In this document: positions 23,761 through 34,950 of the stretch, one piece after another
How the letters are laid out: the number at the start of each line of letters is the position of its first letter
Numbering within the stretch: position 1 is the stretch's first letter
Assembly (NCBI GenBank): GCA_029204225.1
Contig: CM055110.1
Coordinates: 21,496,988 to 21,560,987, forward strand
From: Diphasiastrum complanatum
Taxonomy: Eukaryota > Streptophyta > Lycopodiopsida > Lycopodiales > Lycopodiaceae
Length of the DNA: 64,000 nt
Direction of reading: 5' to 3'
The notes under the pieces: generated by a model
Seen by the model: the letters and a program-made list of their open reading frames with translations, nothing else
The model's database searches: none
What the model was told of the DNA's origin: nothing
Made by a program: the position numbers and the translations under genes

Positions 23761-26740
23761 AGGCTTACGAAGATGGGAGAACATGGAGAAGGGCTACCTT
23801 TCGTCCAAATTTTGGATTGGATCCATGGGAATTCTCTTCCAAGGTGGATAGCAAGGGTGCAAGTGGGTGTACTATCCCAGTTTCATTTTGCATGTTGCTA
23901 AGATCCATTACTCTTGGGATTCTTTGTGGTTTTATGGAGAATTGTTCTTGAAGGCCAATTTGTGATGCTTTTTTGGAGCTTTTTCATGTGTAGATCAAAT
24001 CTTTGGTAGATCTGAATTTTCCAGCAAGTGTACTTTCGTTTTATGGTTCATTAATGATGAAATTAATGATGCATGCCGATTCTCTCCAATGATTTGTGAT
24101 TCTAGGCTATGTTTTGGTCAAAATTGCTTGGTTTTTCATGCTTTTTGGCACAAAATAGATAGTAAGAACCAAAATCCAGCAAGATCAGATCAATTAGATG
24201 GCTGTAATTCTGTAAATTGGTTTGCATGTGTTAGAGAAAGAGTTGTATGTCATGAATTTCCACTTTATGGTGATGAAAAAACCAGAAATAGCCAAAAATC
24301 ATCATTTTTGCCTATTTTTTCATAAAGTTGGATAGTAGGTGGCTGTAAAACACCATGTAGGGCTTGTAAAGAGGTGAACCAAATTTTGAAGCTTTCCCTG
24401 AAGTTAGAACCAAGAATTCCAGCAATTGAACTTGTAGGAGGTCAAAAAAGTTCAAAAAATGACCATTTTTGGTGATTTTTGGGGGATAGATCTCTCCAAA
24501 TCCATAAGGAGATCATTTTGAAATTAATTACATCATGATTAGCATTCCTTTTTACCTTCACAACAAGCTATCAGACCTGTGAATTGATGGCCGGTGGCTT
24601 ATGCACCATCTCCATCAAGTTTGAAGCTATTTTGACTTCTACAAATCAAGAAATCTTCGTTCTCAGTCTATACTGCATCTTAGGATCAGTATGAATGCTT
24701 CATGGAAGTCTAATAGGTTGTTTAAGACTGTTGTAACATCAATTTTGAGCTCGGGGAGGTGTTTGCACGTTTTTTGATCATTTGGTCTACAAGAAGTGCG
24801 CCCTACTACAGTTTTTCAGACACTCTGATCTCGCACGTGTGAAGCCTAGGTGGCAAGCTGACGTGTCAAGCATCTTGTTCACTTGGTCTCCCTTTGTACT
24901 GAGCTTTAGAGCACCCAATTTGGTGTCCTATAGCCAAAGTAATGATCATCTGAAGTTTTGCAGTTTTGTGTGAAAAATTTGCAAAATTTGGAATTGTTCT
25001 GATTGCATGCCAGTCATTTTCCTAATTTGTAGTACTGTATTTGCATGGAATAGTTGCATGCTGATTCTCATAGTGATTCTGACATGCATGAAGGTTTTAC
25101 AATCGATTTGAGTGGTCATACGCATGTGCTCTGACAGTTGGGTCACAAATCTGTGTTAATGGCTGACAAATTCCGTAAAACTGAAGTTTACGTAAAAAAA
25201 TTCCGTAATGACGTTTATGACTAATGTAGTGTGCTTTGCATGCCAGTTTGACATTGGGTTAGTAACATAAGAAATCGGACAGTGTTTCGATTTTTTTTGA
25301 CTTCGATTGCCTTTTGTACTAACAGTATTTTCGTCAGAATTTTTGAATTACGTAAAATAAAGCAAATTTTGAGTTTTCCAAAAAAAATCAAAATTTCGGT
25401 CATTTTTTTGTTATCTATAGAATCAGTTTAGATTAGTGAATTGATTAAACTGAGTTTATCAGTCAGGAATTAATCACAATGTTTTCACTAAGTCTCAATT
25501 ATTTCTCGGTGATAGATAAGTTAAAATTGATAGAAGGAACCACAATGAATTACCGACAGTTTTTACTGTGCTGTCATTTTTTAACTTTGGAGTTGGGAAC
25601 TCCTAGATTGAAAGTTAAAATTTGAATTTTTTTCTTTTTTGTTGAATTTTAAGTTTATAATTGGGAATTAGTTGTCTCATAAATTTTCTAATCGATGTTG
25701 ATCGATAAATCAATCAAGTGAACATTTGTGCAAGATACTTGTTAAATTTGAATTAAAATCGTCAAACAATATGAAATGACCAGATTGGATGAGTGGCAAT
25801 AGTATTCTTTATCTAGTCAGTAAATCTGACAAGATACGGTTCAAGAATTACTGAAATCCTATGGGTGGGATTTCCATTCATGTGATTTCACATTTGGATA
25901 GATTTTGTCAATATTAATGGAGTGATGCCAAACCAGTCAATAAAAAGAAAGAACAGTCCAATTTTATTGGAAAATTTGTTAATAATAGGAATTACATAAC
26001 GGATTTCATTTCCAGTAAAATCCTATGGTGAATTATATTCAAAAAGATCAGATTGGTATTGTTTCATATACTAGTGAATGATTTTTGATATATCAGATAT
26101 TCAGCCCAGGTATAGGATAGAAATGAAATTGTTTTGGACTTTTTCCTACAATAATTAGTTTTTTAAAACATTTACTAATGTCATTACGTCTTCTTGGTAC
26201 CTTAGCTGAAATAGATTTTCAGAAAACTGAAAATTCTAAGGAGGGAAGAAGAGTGGACATCAGAGGTAGTAAGTGTGATCGAGAAATATATTTCGCAGTT
26301 AGGATTTTGAAATTCTCTGTAAATAATTGCTTAATACTGGTTATTAATTTCCTGGTTAGAATTCATTCAATTAAATTCGTAACTGATATCTTTGTAACCA
26401 TTGAGTTATTCATAGTTTTGGATGTCAATTGTGAGGTTTAGAAGTGGAATCTGATATGTCGATTACATTGGATCTGTTAGTTGATAGAAGTTGATTCGAT
26501 ATTAGGGTTATTTTTTTGAAATATATATTTTTTAGATGAGGGATTTTCTATGAGCTTTGACTGCCTATAACTTTTTAACCTTAACTCGAAACTAGATCAT
26601 CTAGGATGCCGGTGCAAAGCTCTCGTTGAGCTCTTTCTAATGACATCATATTCGTCTCAATCGGAGCTACAGTTAAGAGTTAGACTGTTGTTTTTATATA
26701 TAACTGATATTGATTCAACGCGCAGATGGCCTGTTTGACC
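23761..26740 (+). other. Non-coding interior after the LTR
   Basis: No Gag or Pol motif follows the primer site. A short frame just after it (LPFVQILDWIHGNSLPRW) does not resemble Gag. The rest is AT-rich with stops, so either a non-coding (non-autonomous) element or an eroded interior. Confidence 0.45.
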
Positions 26741-26744
26741 AATA

Positions 26745-27420
26745 TGCATACCGAGAATATATTGAAAATATCAATGGATTTTGATGCATCCTTCTTCAAA
26801 AGGCTCTTTTCGGAAAAGAAAAAGATCAGATAACACGTATAGAAGCTCTTGAAAATGAAGGATAATGGATTTCAAAGTATCAGCTGCTGGTCAATCTATT
26901 CCAAAAGTTTTGGTTCAGCATGCTTATCTTCACAAAGAGCTCAACATTCAGGATTTGAATCTAGACGATAGAAAAAAAATGCAATTGTAAATATATGATT
27001 ACTATGTACATATTGAAATTAAATTTTTTCATTATTAGAAATTTTTTTAATATTAAATTTCTCTCACAATATTTTTGCTGGTTTTGCAGATTTATATCCA
27101 TCAAATTTTGTTGAATGGCAATCGGTTCAATCTATTGCAGGAATAATTGATGTCATATATTCTAATATTGGTGTTCTGCAATATAAGGGACGTTCTTCAA
27201 AATCTCTTTTAGAGTCGGGAGTTTTTTTTATGATAACACCTATATTCCTTATAAAAATGGTTTGGTGGGTAGATTAGAGTCATACCCTCTACCAGATTTT
27301 TCAAGTGAGGAACGAATTTCACCAGATTCAACAATTTTAGAAAGTTTTCGATCTAGACTTTATATGGATATTTAGAGTGTATTAAAATGTAGCACTGGCT
27401 CAAAGAAGAAAAAAAAACAT
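26745..27420 (+). pseudogene. Unassigned spliced coding remnant
   Basis: Two coding-like blocks are separated by an AT-rich stretch. The first contains VSAAGQSIPKVLVQHAYLHK followed by ELNIQDLNLDDRKK. The second starts after a good acceptor (tggttttgcag, near 27090) and contains DLYPSNFVEWQSVQSIAGII and then, after a frameshift, NTYIPYKNGLVGRLESYPLP and DFSSEERISPDSTILESFRS. I do not recognise the family. The intron and frameshifts suggest a dead gene or a DNA-transposon-encoded protein. Confidence 0.4.
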
Positions 27421-27429
27421 ACAATATAT

Positions 27430-28763
27430 TAAATGAATACATCACCTGCCGTAGATCAAGAAGTTGTTTCTATTGTCCAAGCCAATTGAAAAAGGATTTG
27501 GCATTGTATATAGTATATCATCCGCAACTAACAGAATTATTTGTTGGGAGGACTGCACTTGAACAGACAAGCTTATGTGTGAGAATAAAGCATATCCGAA
27601 AAACAACATGCAATATTGTTTCAGCGTGCTGTTTGACAAACCGAAATTATAAAATCTATTGATGCTCACTGAATTGATACCAGAGCTAGTTGAATCTCCA
27701 GACTAGGATACCTTCGCATAAATTATCTGGAGTTCTTTATATACCCTTGCAGTTGGCATTTGGAAGATCTCCACTACTCTATTTACAAGCGATTTGTTGG
27801 AGATGGTGAACTCAAACCAGCCTTTCCCGACATGTCCCCTGAATAGCTGATAGTTTGGAAGCCATCGAAACCGAACTATCGAATATTTGCATGAGTTGAG
27901 ACCAGCCAAAGATGAGCGAGTCGTCAAACGATTCAAATTATCGGATCTTAGCTTGTCGGACGTGAACCTTTAAATTGTCACACTCACAACCGTAAAGGAA
28001 CGTTACAAGAGGAGATGTGTAGTTATCTAATAGTTTAGCATAATTCTCTCTTGTAACGATTAGTTAAGTTGTCTTTTAATCTCATCTGGTGGAACATAAG
28101 TACAGAACAAAAATCAGAGGATAAGAGACAACAAGTAGAGAAAGAAAAAATAACGTTGCCAGTACAAGAACAACAAAATTATAAGAAGAGCGTCAGGTCG
28201 CCATGTTGTGATGCACTGTTGACTCACTCTGAGAAAACAAAATACAAAAGACATTATGTTCTTCCAACTGTGGTTCTTGCGATGCATCTATTATTGTATG
28301 ATTGGTTGTTGCATTTTATGTGATTCGTATGGGAGTATCTAAATCCAATAAGCTAATGCATTAAGCTGCGCACTTCCTGTCAAAAATCAGTGGGTTTGTG
28401 CGAAAGCTGGGAGTGAGCTAGATGCGTGGATCAGAAACGCTACAATTAGCAGCAAAATCATTCAAACGAAAGATTTGTACAAATGCGCAATAGAACAATA
28501 ACATCAGTAGGATAAATTGCACTCTGATTATTATCAACAATGAGTACAATTGCATGAAGTTATAACTTCAGCTTATTGAGCGTGATAACGCTGATTCAGA
28601 TTAATAATTGATTATCAGACTTGGAATATCAGAAGAAGTTTTCTGATGAAGATTCTAAGTTTGATATACTAAAAATATCTACAACTGAATTTCCTACAAT
28701 TAGTAAAGTTTTCAGGATGCTCATTGAAAAAAATGGATTTGAGGTTGAGCATCGAATTCCAAC
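27430..28763. other. Intergenic, probably including the 3' LTR of element 4
   Basis: The minus-strand sequence TGTTGGAATTCG at 28764 downward is the expected LTR start after a polypurine tract. The far end of this LTR could not be placed. No coding region is supported here. Confidence 0.4.
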
Positions 28764-28771
28764 ACTCCTCC

Positions 28772-31205
28772 TTAATGCGGATCCTGGAAAGTTTTGATTT
28801 TCATATTTAACATGTCGTTGAATTTGAGATGATGCTCCTTTCATAGGGCCTTTGTGAAGTAATCTACTGCCATTAATTTTGTCCTATAGTAGACTAATGA
28901 TACCTCCTTGCTTTGAATTTGCTGAGTTTGGAATAAAACCATTCTCAATAAGAAATGAATTTATTTTCTAGAACCAGGCTTTGGGTGACTGTTTCAACCC
29001 ATAGAGTGCCTTGTGAATTTTTCACACAAGGCGTCGCTTTCCCCTCAGTTCGTATCCTTCTGGCTGTGACATAAAGATTTCCTCTTCAATGGTCCCATTG
29101 AGAAAAGTGGTATGGACTTCAAGATTTGCTGCAGCTGCAAAGGAGAGCAATAGCTGGATCAAAGCATGCTTGACTACTGGACTGGAGGTCTCGGAATAGT
29201 CCAGATTGGAATCTGGGAATAGCCTTTGGCAACCATCCTAGCTTTGTATCGATTTAGCCTTCCTTCAGCATCATACTTTGTTTTGAATATCCATTTGCAT
29301 GGAATCAGATTTTTGTCCTGTCCACATTTGATTCTCCATTAGAGAATCAAATTATGTGTCCATAACTGCTTTCCAATGTTCAACATCAGGTGTAGACATT
29401 GCCTCTGAAACTGTATTTGGTTCTTGCACAAAGTAACAGACTGCATCATCCATAAATCTGTATGGAGGCTGTCTGGGTCGATTTGACCTTCTTCGTTGGA
29501 TTTCTTCCCTCTGTTGATCAGACTCATTTTCAGAGTTAGAATCGATTTCTTGATTTTTGACTCTAGGGTCGAAATTTGGCTCTTCGACCCTGGGTCGAAT
29601 TTTGGACTGTTCGACCCTTGGGTCGGAAATTTCTGCAGCTTTTGTGCTCTAGAAAAATGACATCTCTGCTCGTGAATGCCTTTTGTATGTCCATATTGTA
29701 GAGCTTGTATGCCTTGTGATCTGGAGATTGGCCAATGAAAATCGATTTTCTACTTGTGTTGTCCAGTTTCTTCTCGAGATCTTCAGGGATCTATGCATAA
29801 GCAATGCATCGAAACACTCTAATATTTTTGAGTGATGGTTTCGATCATGTCGACACCGGTGTCTTGCCATTCATGACTCTGGTGATGGATCGATTTTGCA
29901 AATAGGCTGCTGTAGTAACAGCTTTTGCCCAGAATTTCTTTGGAAGAGAGGCATGGGCCAACATGCTCTTGACACTTTCAATGAGTGTCCTATTCTTCCT
30001 TTTAGCTACACCATTGGACTGAGGTGAGTAGCTTGTTGTGAATTGTTGTTGTATCTCGTTGGCCTTGTAGAATTCTTTAAATTCTGTGGAGATAAATTCT
30101 CCCCCTCCATCTGAACGTAGAGCTTTGATTTTTCTCTAGGTCAAATTTTCTGTTGATGCCTTGAACTGTTTGAAGAACTTGAATGTTTATGATTTGTTCT
30201 TCAAAAAATAGGTAGCAATCCTCCGAGAGAAGTCGTTGATGAAGGTTAGGAAATAAAGAGCTCCTCATATGGAAGTAGTCTGCATTGGGCCACAAATGTC
30301 ACTATGTACAAGATCTAGCAAGCCTTTGGAAGTATGAACTGAGTTAGAAATAAAAGGACTTCTACAACTTTCACATAGAGAAGTTGGCTTGCTGACAGAA
30401 GGCAGATCTTGTATTACTCCTTGAGTTGACATTTGTTGAATACTATTGAAGTTCAAATGGCATAATCTGAAATGCCAAAGCATATCAGATGATTCGGAAG
30501 TAGAAGTGTGAAGAGCTTGACTGTTGGAGGACTAATAGTGGCTGAGTTTGTAAAGATTGCCACTCCCTTTTTCGAAAGCTAGAATTTTTCGAAATTCGTC
30601 TAGTATTGTGCAGCCGTTTGTATTGAATTCAACCTGTCGACCTAAATCAGTGATTCTGCTAACTAAAAGCAGATTCTTGGTCAGATTTGGTATGTGGAGA
30701 GCGTTGGAGAACAATTTGACTTCACCTTGCTAAAATTCGACCCTGACTGTACCTTCATACTGGATCAAATGTGATGAGTTGTCTCCAAGTTGTACAACTC
30801 GAGAATGGGTGAAAGATTTATAATGTTTGAACTACTCATGATGGTGAGTCGTTGCTCCTGAATCAAGATACCAGGAATCAATAATATGTTGTTCTCTGAC
30901 CTTGGTCATAAATGCTGCTTCATCTTCCTCTTGCTGTTGGGTCGAAAAACTGGTTGAAACAGAATTTGCTTGCTGTTGGAACTGCTTCTTCTTCTCATTG
31001 TTAAATTTTCAAGTTCTTCAGTCTTTGATTTCATGTCCGGTTCTCTTGCAGTATTTGCAGAATAATTTCTGATTTGGTTGGAAGGATGAAGAGTTGAAAT
31101 TCGACCCTATCCTGAATTCGATCCAGAGCCAAAATTCGACCCTGACTACATATTGCTCTGTCCCCAATCATTGTATCTTTATTCTCCAACTCTTTCGTAT
31201 CTAAT
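28772..31205 (-). pseudogene. Internally deleted copia gag-pol (element 4)
   Basis: From high to low coordinate: the end of Gag with a broken zinc knuckle (CKYCKRTGHEIKD followed by a stop), protease region, SNALHIPNLTKNLLLVSRIT, GAG-pre-integrase (MLWHFRLCHLNFNSIQQMS), integrase (LVHSDICGP), and the N-terminal half of RT (ALYGLKQSPKAWF). There the sequence jumps from SFLIENGFIPNSANS straight to the RNase H C-terminus (VSLVYYRTKLMAVDYFTKAL), deleting the RT active site and most of RNase H. The polyprotein stop at 28772-28774 is followed by a purine tract and TGTTGG. Frameshifts and stops occur throughout. Confidence 0.88.
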
Positions 31206-31424
31206 TTATTGAGGGGCTAATTTCAATGACTGATTGGCATTTGAAAATTATAACATGAACCTAAAGCTCTTAGATATGTAGATAATAATTGGCCATATTG
31301 TGAATATTGAGGATAATCTGCAAAGGTCAAAATAGGGGGGAGGGAAGCATTGCCAAAACTCCAGTTAATGAGTCATTTAAAAAAAAAGAATCAATTTTAA
31401 CTTTAAAAAATGAATCTAATTCAG

Positions 31425-31748
31425 ATCCTGTGAGAAGGAAATCTTTGGGCATTATATTGACTCGTTTGGCATGCATGGTTGTTATACATGTATCTGCAAA
31501 AAACTTGATCTGAAAGTCTTCATAACTATATACAAAGCCTCCATTACAGACACGGTCCACCTTACATTTGCTGATAGTTTTCTAGTCACATCCTTGATGC
31601 ACCTCTAGATGTGAGCTTTGGGAATCAGAAGATTGTTCATCTTTTGGAGCCTCTTGATATCCTTCAGCCACGTAGGATCATGAGGTCTACCACTTGGCCT
31701 TCGTGGTGGTGGTGGTGGTAGTGCTCTTTGTGGTGCTGGTGGATTGCC
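31425..31748 (-). pseudogene. Centromeric-histone-H3-like pseudogene
   Basis: The translation shows a histone H3 fold in order. A proline- and arginine-rich tail (QRALPPPPPRRPSGRP) leads to alpha-1 (WLKDIKRLQKMNNLLIPKA), then alpha-2 (VRWTVSVMEALYIVMKTF) and, after a frameshift, the loop-2/alpha-3 segment FADTCITTMHAKRVNIMPKD. Canonical H3 has [20 protein letters not shown] there. The LLIPKA segment in place of LLIRKLPF, the longer loop 1 and the non-H3 tail are features of CENH3. One in-frame TAG lies in alpha-1/loop 1 (after AHI), and a start codon is not visible, so this copy is dead. It sits just upstream (minus sense) of copia element 4. A second H3-like copy is at 54492. Confidence 0.82.
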
Positions 31749-32140
31749 TATTCAACCAACTATCGCATGAAGTAAAACACCACCTGAATGGACCCGAGCT
31801 GTGATCTACTTTGTTCGAGCCATTTGAGCTGTGATTCACTGTGCATGCAGAACGCCTTAGTAGATGAGCCCCTAGGCAGGCTAGACAGCAGATATCGAAT
31901 GAGCGCGCAGGTGGGCCTGACGGCGTATATCAAAACACAACCGTGCGTTGAATCGATATTGAAATATCAAATGAACGTGCTTTGAATTGATATGACCATG
32001 TCTATGGAATTGAGGGCTTTTAATGTGGGTCCCCATGGGTCCAGTACGAATTACGGTGTGATTTATGACTCAGATTTTGTGCGAATCGGATGTCGTACTC
32101 CTCAATCATTTTTCATTAAAAGAACATCCTTTTTCATGAT

Positions 32141-32345
32141 GACTATTGACCACACGCAATGATTTTCTATTGGTTCATCCATTACGGCTCCAGATATTCA
32201 TCACACGTGGTAGTTTCTTATTGGCTCATCCATTACGATCAGGCTATTGACCACACGTGGTAGTTTCCTATTGCCTGTCCATTACGACTCAAGATATTCA
32301 TTCCAAACGCAACAAGTATAAATGCTTATAATACTATAAATATAA
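32141..32345 (+). promoter_or_regulatory. Promoter-like block: repeated G-box and CCAAT motifs with TATA
   Basis: A unit of about 50-58 bases is repeated nearly three times, each with ATTGG (inverted CCAAT) or a variant and TCCATTACG. Two units carry CACGTGG (G-box/ABRE core, 32204-32210 and 32254-32260). TATAAATG (32317) and TATAAATATAAG (32335) follow, then a CT-rich leader and an ORF start at 32517. The arrangement looks like a plant promoter, but no expression evidence is available. Confidence 0.5.
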
Positions 32346-32516
32346 GATGAAAGGCAGAACTCTGTTTTTTGTTATATTTCGCCTCTTGTGTTACTCTCGT
32401 GCTCTAACTCTATCATGTATCGATTCAACACGCACATAAACATTCTGTATTTGTCCTCTGTGTTGTCCATGCATTGATTTGATACCGCCTGAGTTTTCAC
32501 TATTTCAAATATTAAT

Positions 32517-32960
32517 ATGGCCAGTTCTCGATCATATGAGAAAAGATCAAGGGATTTTCTGGAAGCTCTTGATTTTCTTTCAGATCAATTTGAGTATTTT
32601 GTTTCACTTTTCTATGCACCAAATATCGAAATGTTTTTTTTTTATGAAAATCGTTTTCAACTTACTGATCTTCTTGATAGATTTAGTCATATTATTACTA
32701 CTCCACTTATAGATATAGACAGTTGTAATTTTGTACATTTCGGTGACCTGGTACATGCTCATCCTTCTTATAAGCAACCAAACGATAGGAAATTCTGTAA
32801 TGTACATGAAAGCTTCAAGAGGTACATTCACTATGATATACACGATAGAAAATGTCGTCTTCTTATGAAAGGCATGGCTTTCATATTTTATATTTATGTT
32901 GAGGTGGAAGAAAATGAGTCTAAAAGCCCATCTTCTGTTCCTTTGACTAGAACTATACTA
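32517..32960 (+). CDS. Unassigned ORF, 3' end lost into a LINE
   Basis: The frame opens MASSRSYEKRSRDFLEALDF and continues with mixed, coding-like composition to about residue 148 (YVEVEENESKSPSS). After that the reading frame enters the LINE fragment out of its own frame and stops at 33161. I recognise no domain. The promoter-like block upstream makes it possible that this was a gene cut by the LINE insertion. Confidence 0.4.
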
Positions 32961-32964
32961 AGTC

Positions 32965-33480
32965 CTTACCCCTACTTTCTAAGTGGCCTTTCCCCAATGA
33001 TCGCCTTTGTCTGCTTTGCCAGCTGGTTGAAGAAACGATGGAGCACTTGTTCTATCATTGTCATCGACATCTTTGGCTGGAGCTGGCTCATATCTTTTTT
33101 CGCTGGGGTCTCACCTTTTCCCTGGATATTCACACCATCCTCCTTGGTGACTCTCTTTTGACAGATTCCTCTACTCTCACTTTCTGGCATGTGTGCAAGC
33201 TGGCTGTTTTGTGAAAGATTTGGATGACAAGGAACCAACAAGTGTTTGAGGAGGACCCTCCATCCCTATCGACGACGGCTTGTATTTGGTTGGCTATCTT
33301 TTTTCTACGTACACTTAAGTTAGTTTGAAGACTGCTGCCCTGCGTGGCATGCTATCATGTTAGCCTTTCGGCTTTGTAAGTGGTCCTTTGGACTTATGAC
33401 TGACTTGGCCTTGATGCCGTTTTTGTATTTCTATATTTGTGAATATATGATAGTGCTTTCAAAAAAAAAAAAAATCTACT
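32965..33480 (+). mobile_element. 5'-truncated LINE (non-LTR retrotransposon) 3' end
   Basis: One frame gives the zinc-binding domain that follows plant LINE reverse transcriptases (zf-RVT): PNDRLCLLCQLVEETMEHLF then YHCHRHLWLELAHIFFRW. The Cys-x2-Cys and His/Cys spacing is intact. A long 3' UTR ends in a poly(A) run at 33467-33480, which is diagnostic of LINE insertion. The rest of the element is missing, which is the usual 5' truncation. Confidence 0.85.
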
Positions 33481-34744
33481 CGTAGATTCTCATCTGATTT
33501 AATAGCCAATGTTGACAAATTATTTTGTGTTGCGGCTTTGCTCCATTGGTGTTGAGTTAAAGATGATGGATATGCACTTAACCCAAGACATGAATTCAAA
33601 TGAGGCTTTGAACCAAGCCTGTAGACTCTTGCTACAAGTACCAACACTCTATATCAAAGTTCCTACAAGGCAAATCACCATGGAAATGGACCTGCTAATT
33701 GAATGTTTGATAACAACAAAGCATCTCATGAAAGAGAGATTCTCTTGGTTAAAATTGAAAGAAGTAAGATATACATGCCATGGTTCCCAGTTGATTATTG
33801 CAAACGAATTTTAATCTTGAATTCAAAACAATTGAGAATCTGTTGAGAAGATTCAAATGTTCTTACTTAAAGATTGAGAGAAATGAAACTTACCTTAGAA
33901 TAGTTCATTCACATACAAACATATTAGTGTTCTGGAGGGCCGTTTGAGACTTGTAAATAAAAAACACCAACCAAATCATTAATAGCCCTGGAATCTTGCT
34001 CTTTATAATGGGTCAACACGCTATAGGTAAGATTGCCAACTAGTTAGTTGTCTATAAAGACTCGATCCAAAAATTCTAAGTTTGAAATGATTTAGGCTCA
34101 TATAAACTAGACTACAAGGAGATTGAATATTGACCCATGCCATTTAAATTCCATGAAGTTGTGAAGTAAGATTGCCACAGAATTCGAATGTAGTAGTCTG
34201 CAAACAGTCGGTGCCCAAAAAACAGATTTCAAATCAAGTAGGTTTTGCATAAACGGACTACCAAAAGCTTCAAAATTGACCCAAAAGATTCATCCAAAAC
34301 AGAGTATGTAAACCAAGTTAGAATGCTAAATAATTCGAATACAAGAAGATCTCAATTGAGTAGCGTTTATAGCTCAGATAGACTAGTCATTGGATATAAA
34401 TAAAACAATTATTCCCATGATTCAAATATAGAATGCTGGGGTTGATTAAGCTAGACTTGCCGGAAGATTCGGATCCTAGAATCTGTAAGAATGATTCGAA
34501 TAGGGTTTCACTTGTATAGTGTTTCAATAAACATATCATGATAGTACACAATTTCATCAGACCTACAATCCCAATCCTGGATCACCTTGATTCTAGAAAT
34601 TCAAATTGCAATTCTTTGTGATTATCATACCCGACATTGAGCTTCACATATAGCTTGACACATTTTTTCTCCAGATCACAGAGGATAGCGTGAAATTTTG
34701 TAAAGATTGTGGATAATATGAAGTCCTCCTTTCACAAAAGTACA
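33481..34744. other. Intergenic, 3' side of the MSRA5 gene
   Basis: An open frame at 33509-33814 (plus) has no recognisable domain. The rest is non-coding; part of the right end is presumably the 3' UTR of the minus-strand MSRA5 gene. Confidence 0.4.
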
Positions 34745-34950
34745 TTATTTGATATTGTGGGGTCTCCACAAAATTGAATTGGCTTCATGCAAATTTTGTA
34801 TCTTCCAGTGCATCTTCCCTTTCCTAACAGTATCCTGTTTATCTATATTAAATATATCCTGCAGGACTTTCCAAAACCACCTGTCCTGCAAAGTAGAGGT
34901 GTCGTAGAGTCCACGTGTACCTCCTGCCACCATGAAGGAGCTTTGGCTCC

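Noticed and set aside
32141-32300. CRISPR-like regularly spaced repeats
   Set aside because: Fewer than four degenerate units, no distinct spacers, and plant nuclear context. Read as promoter repeats.
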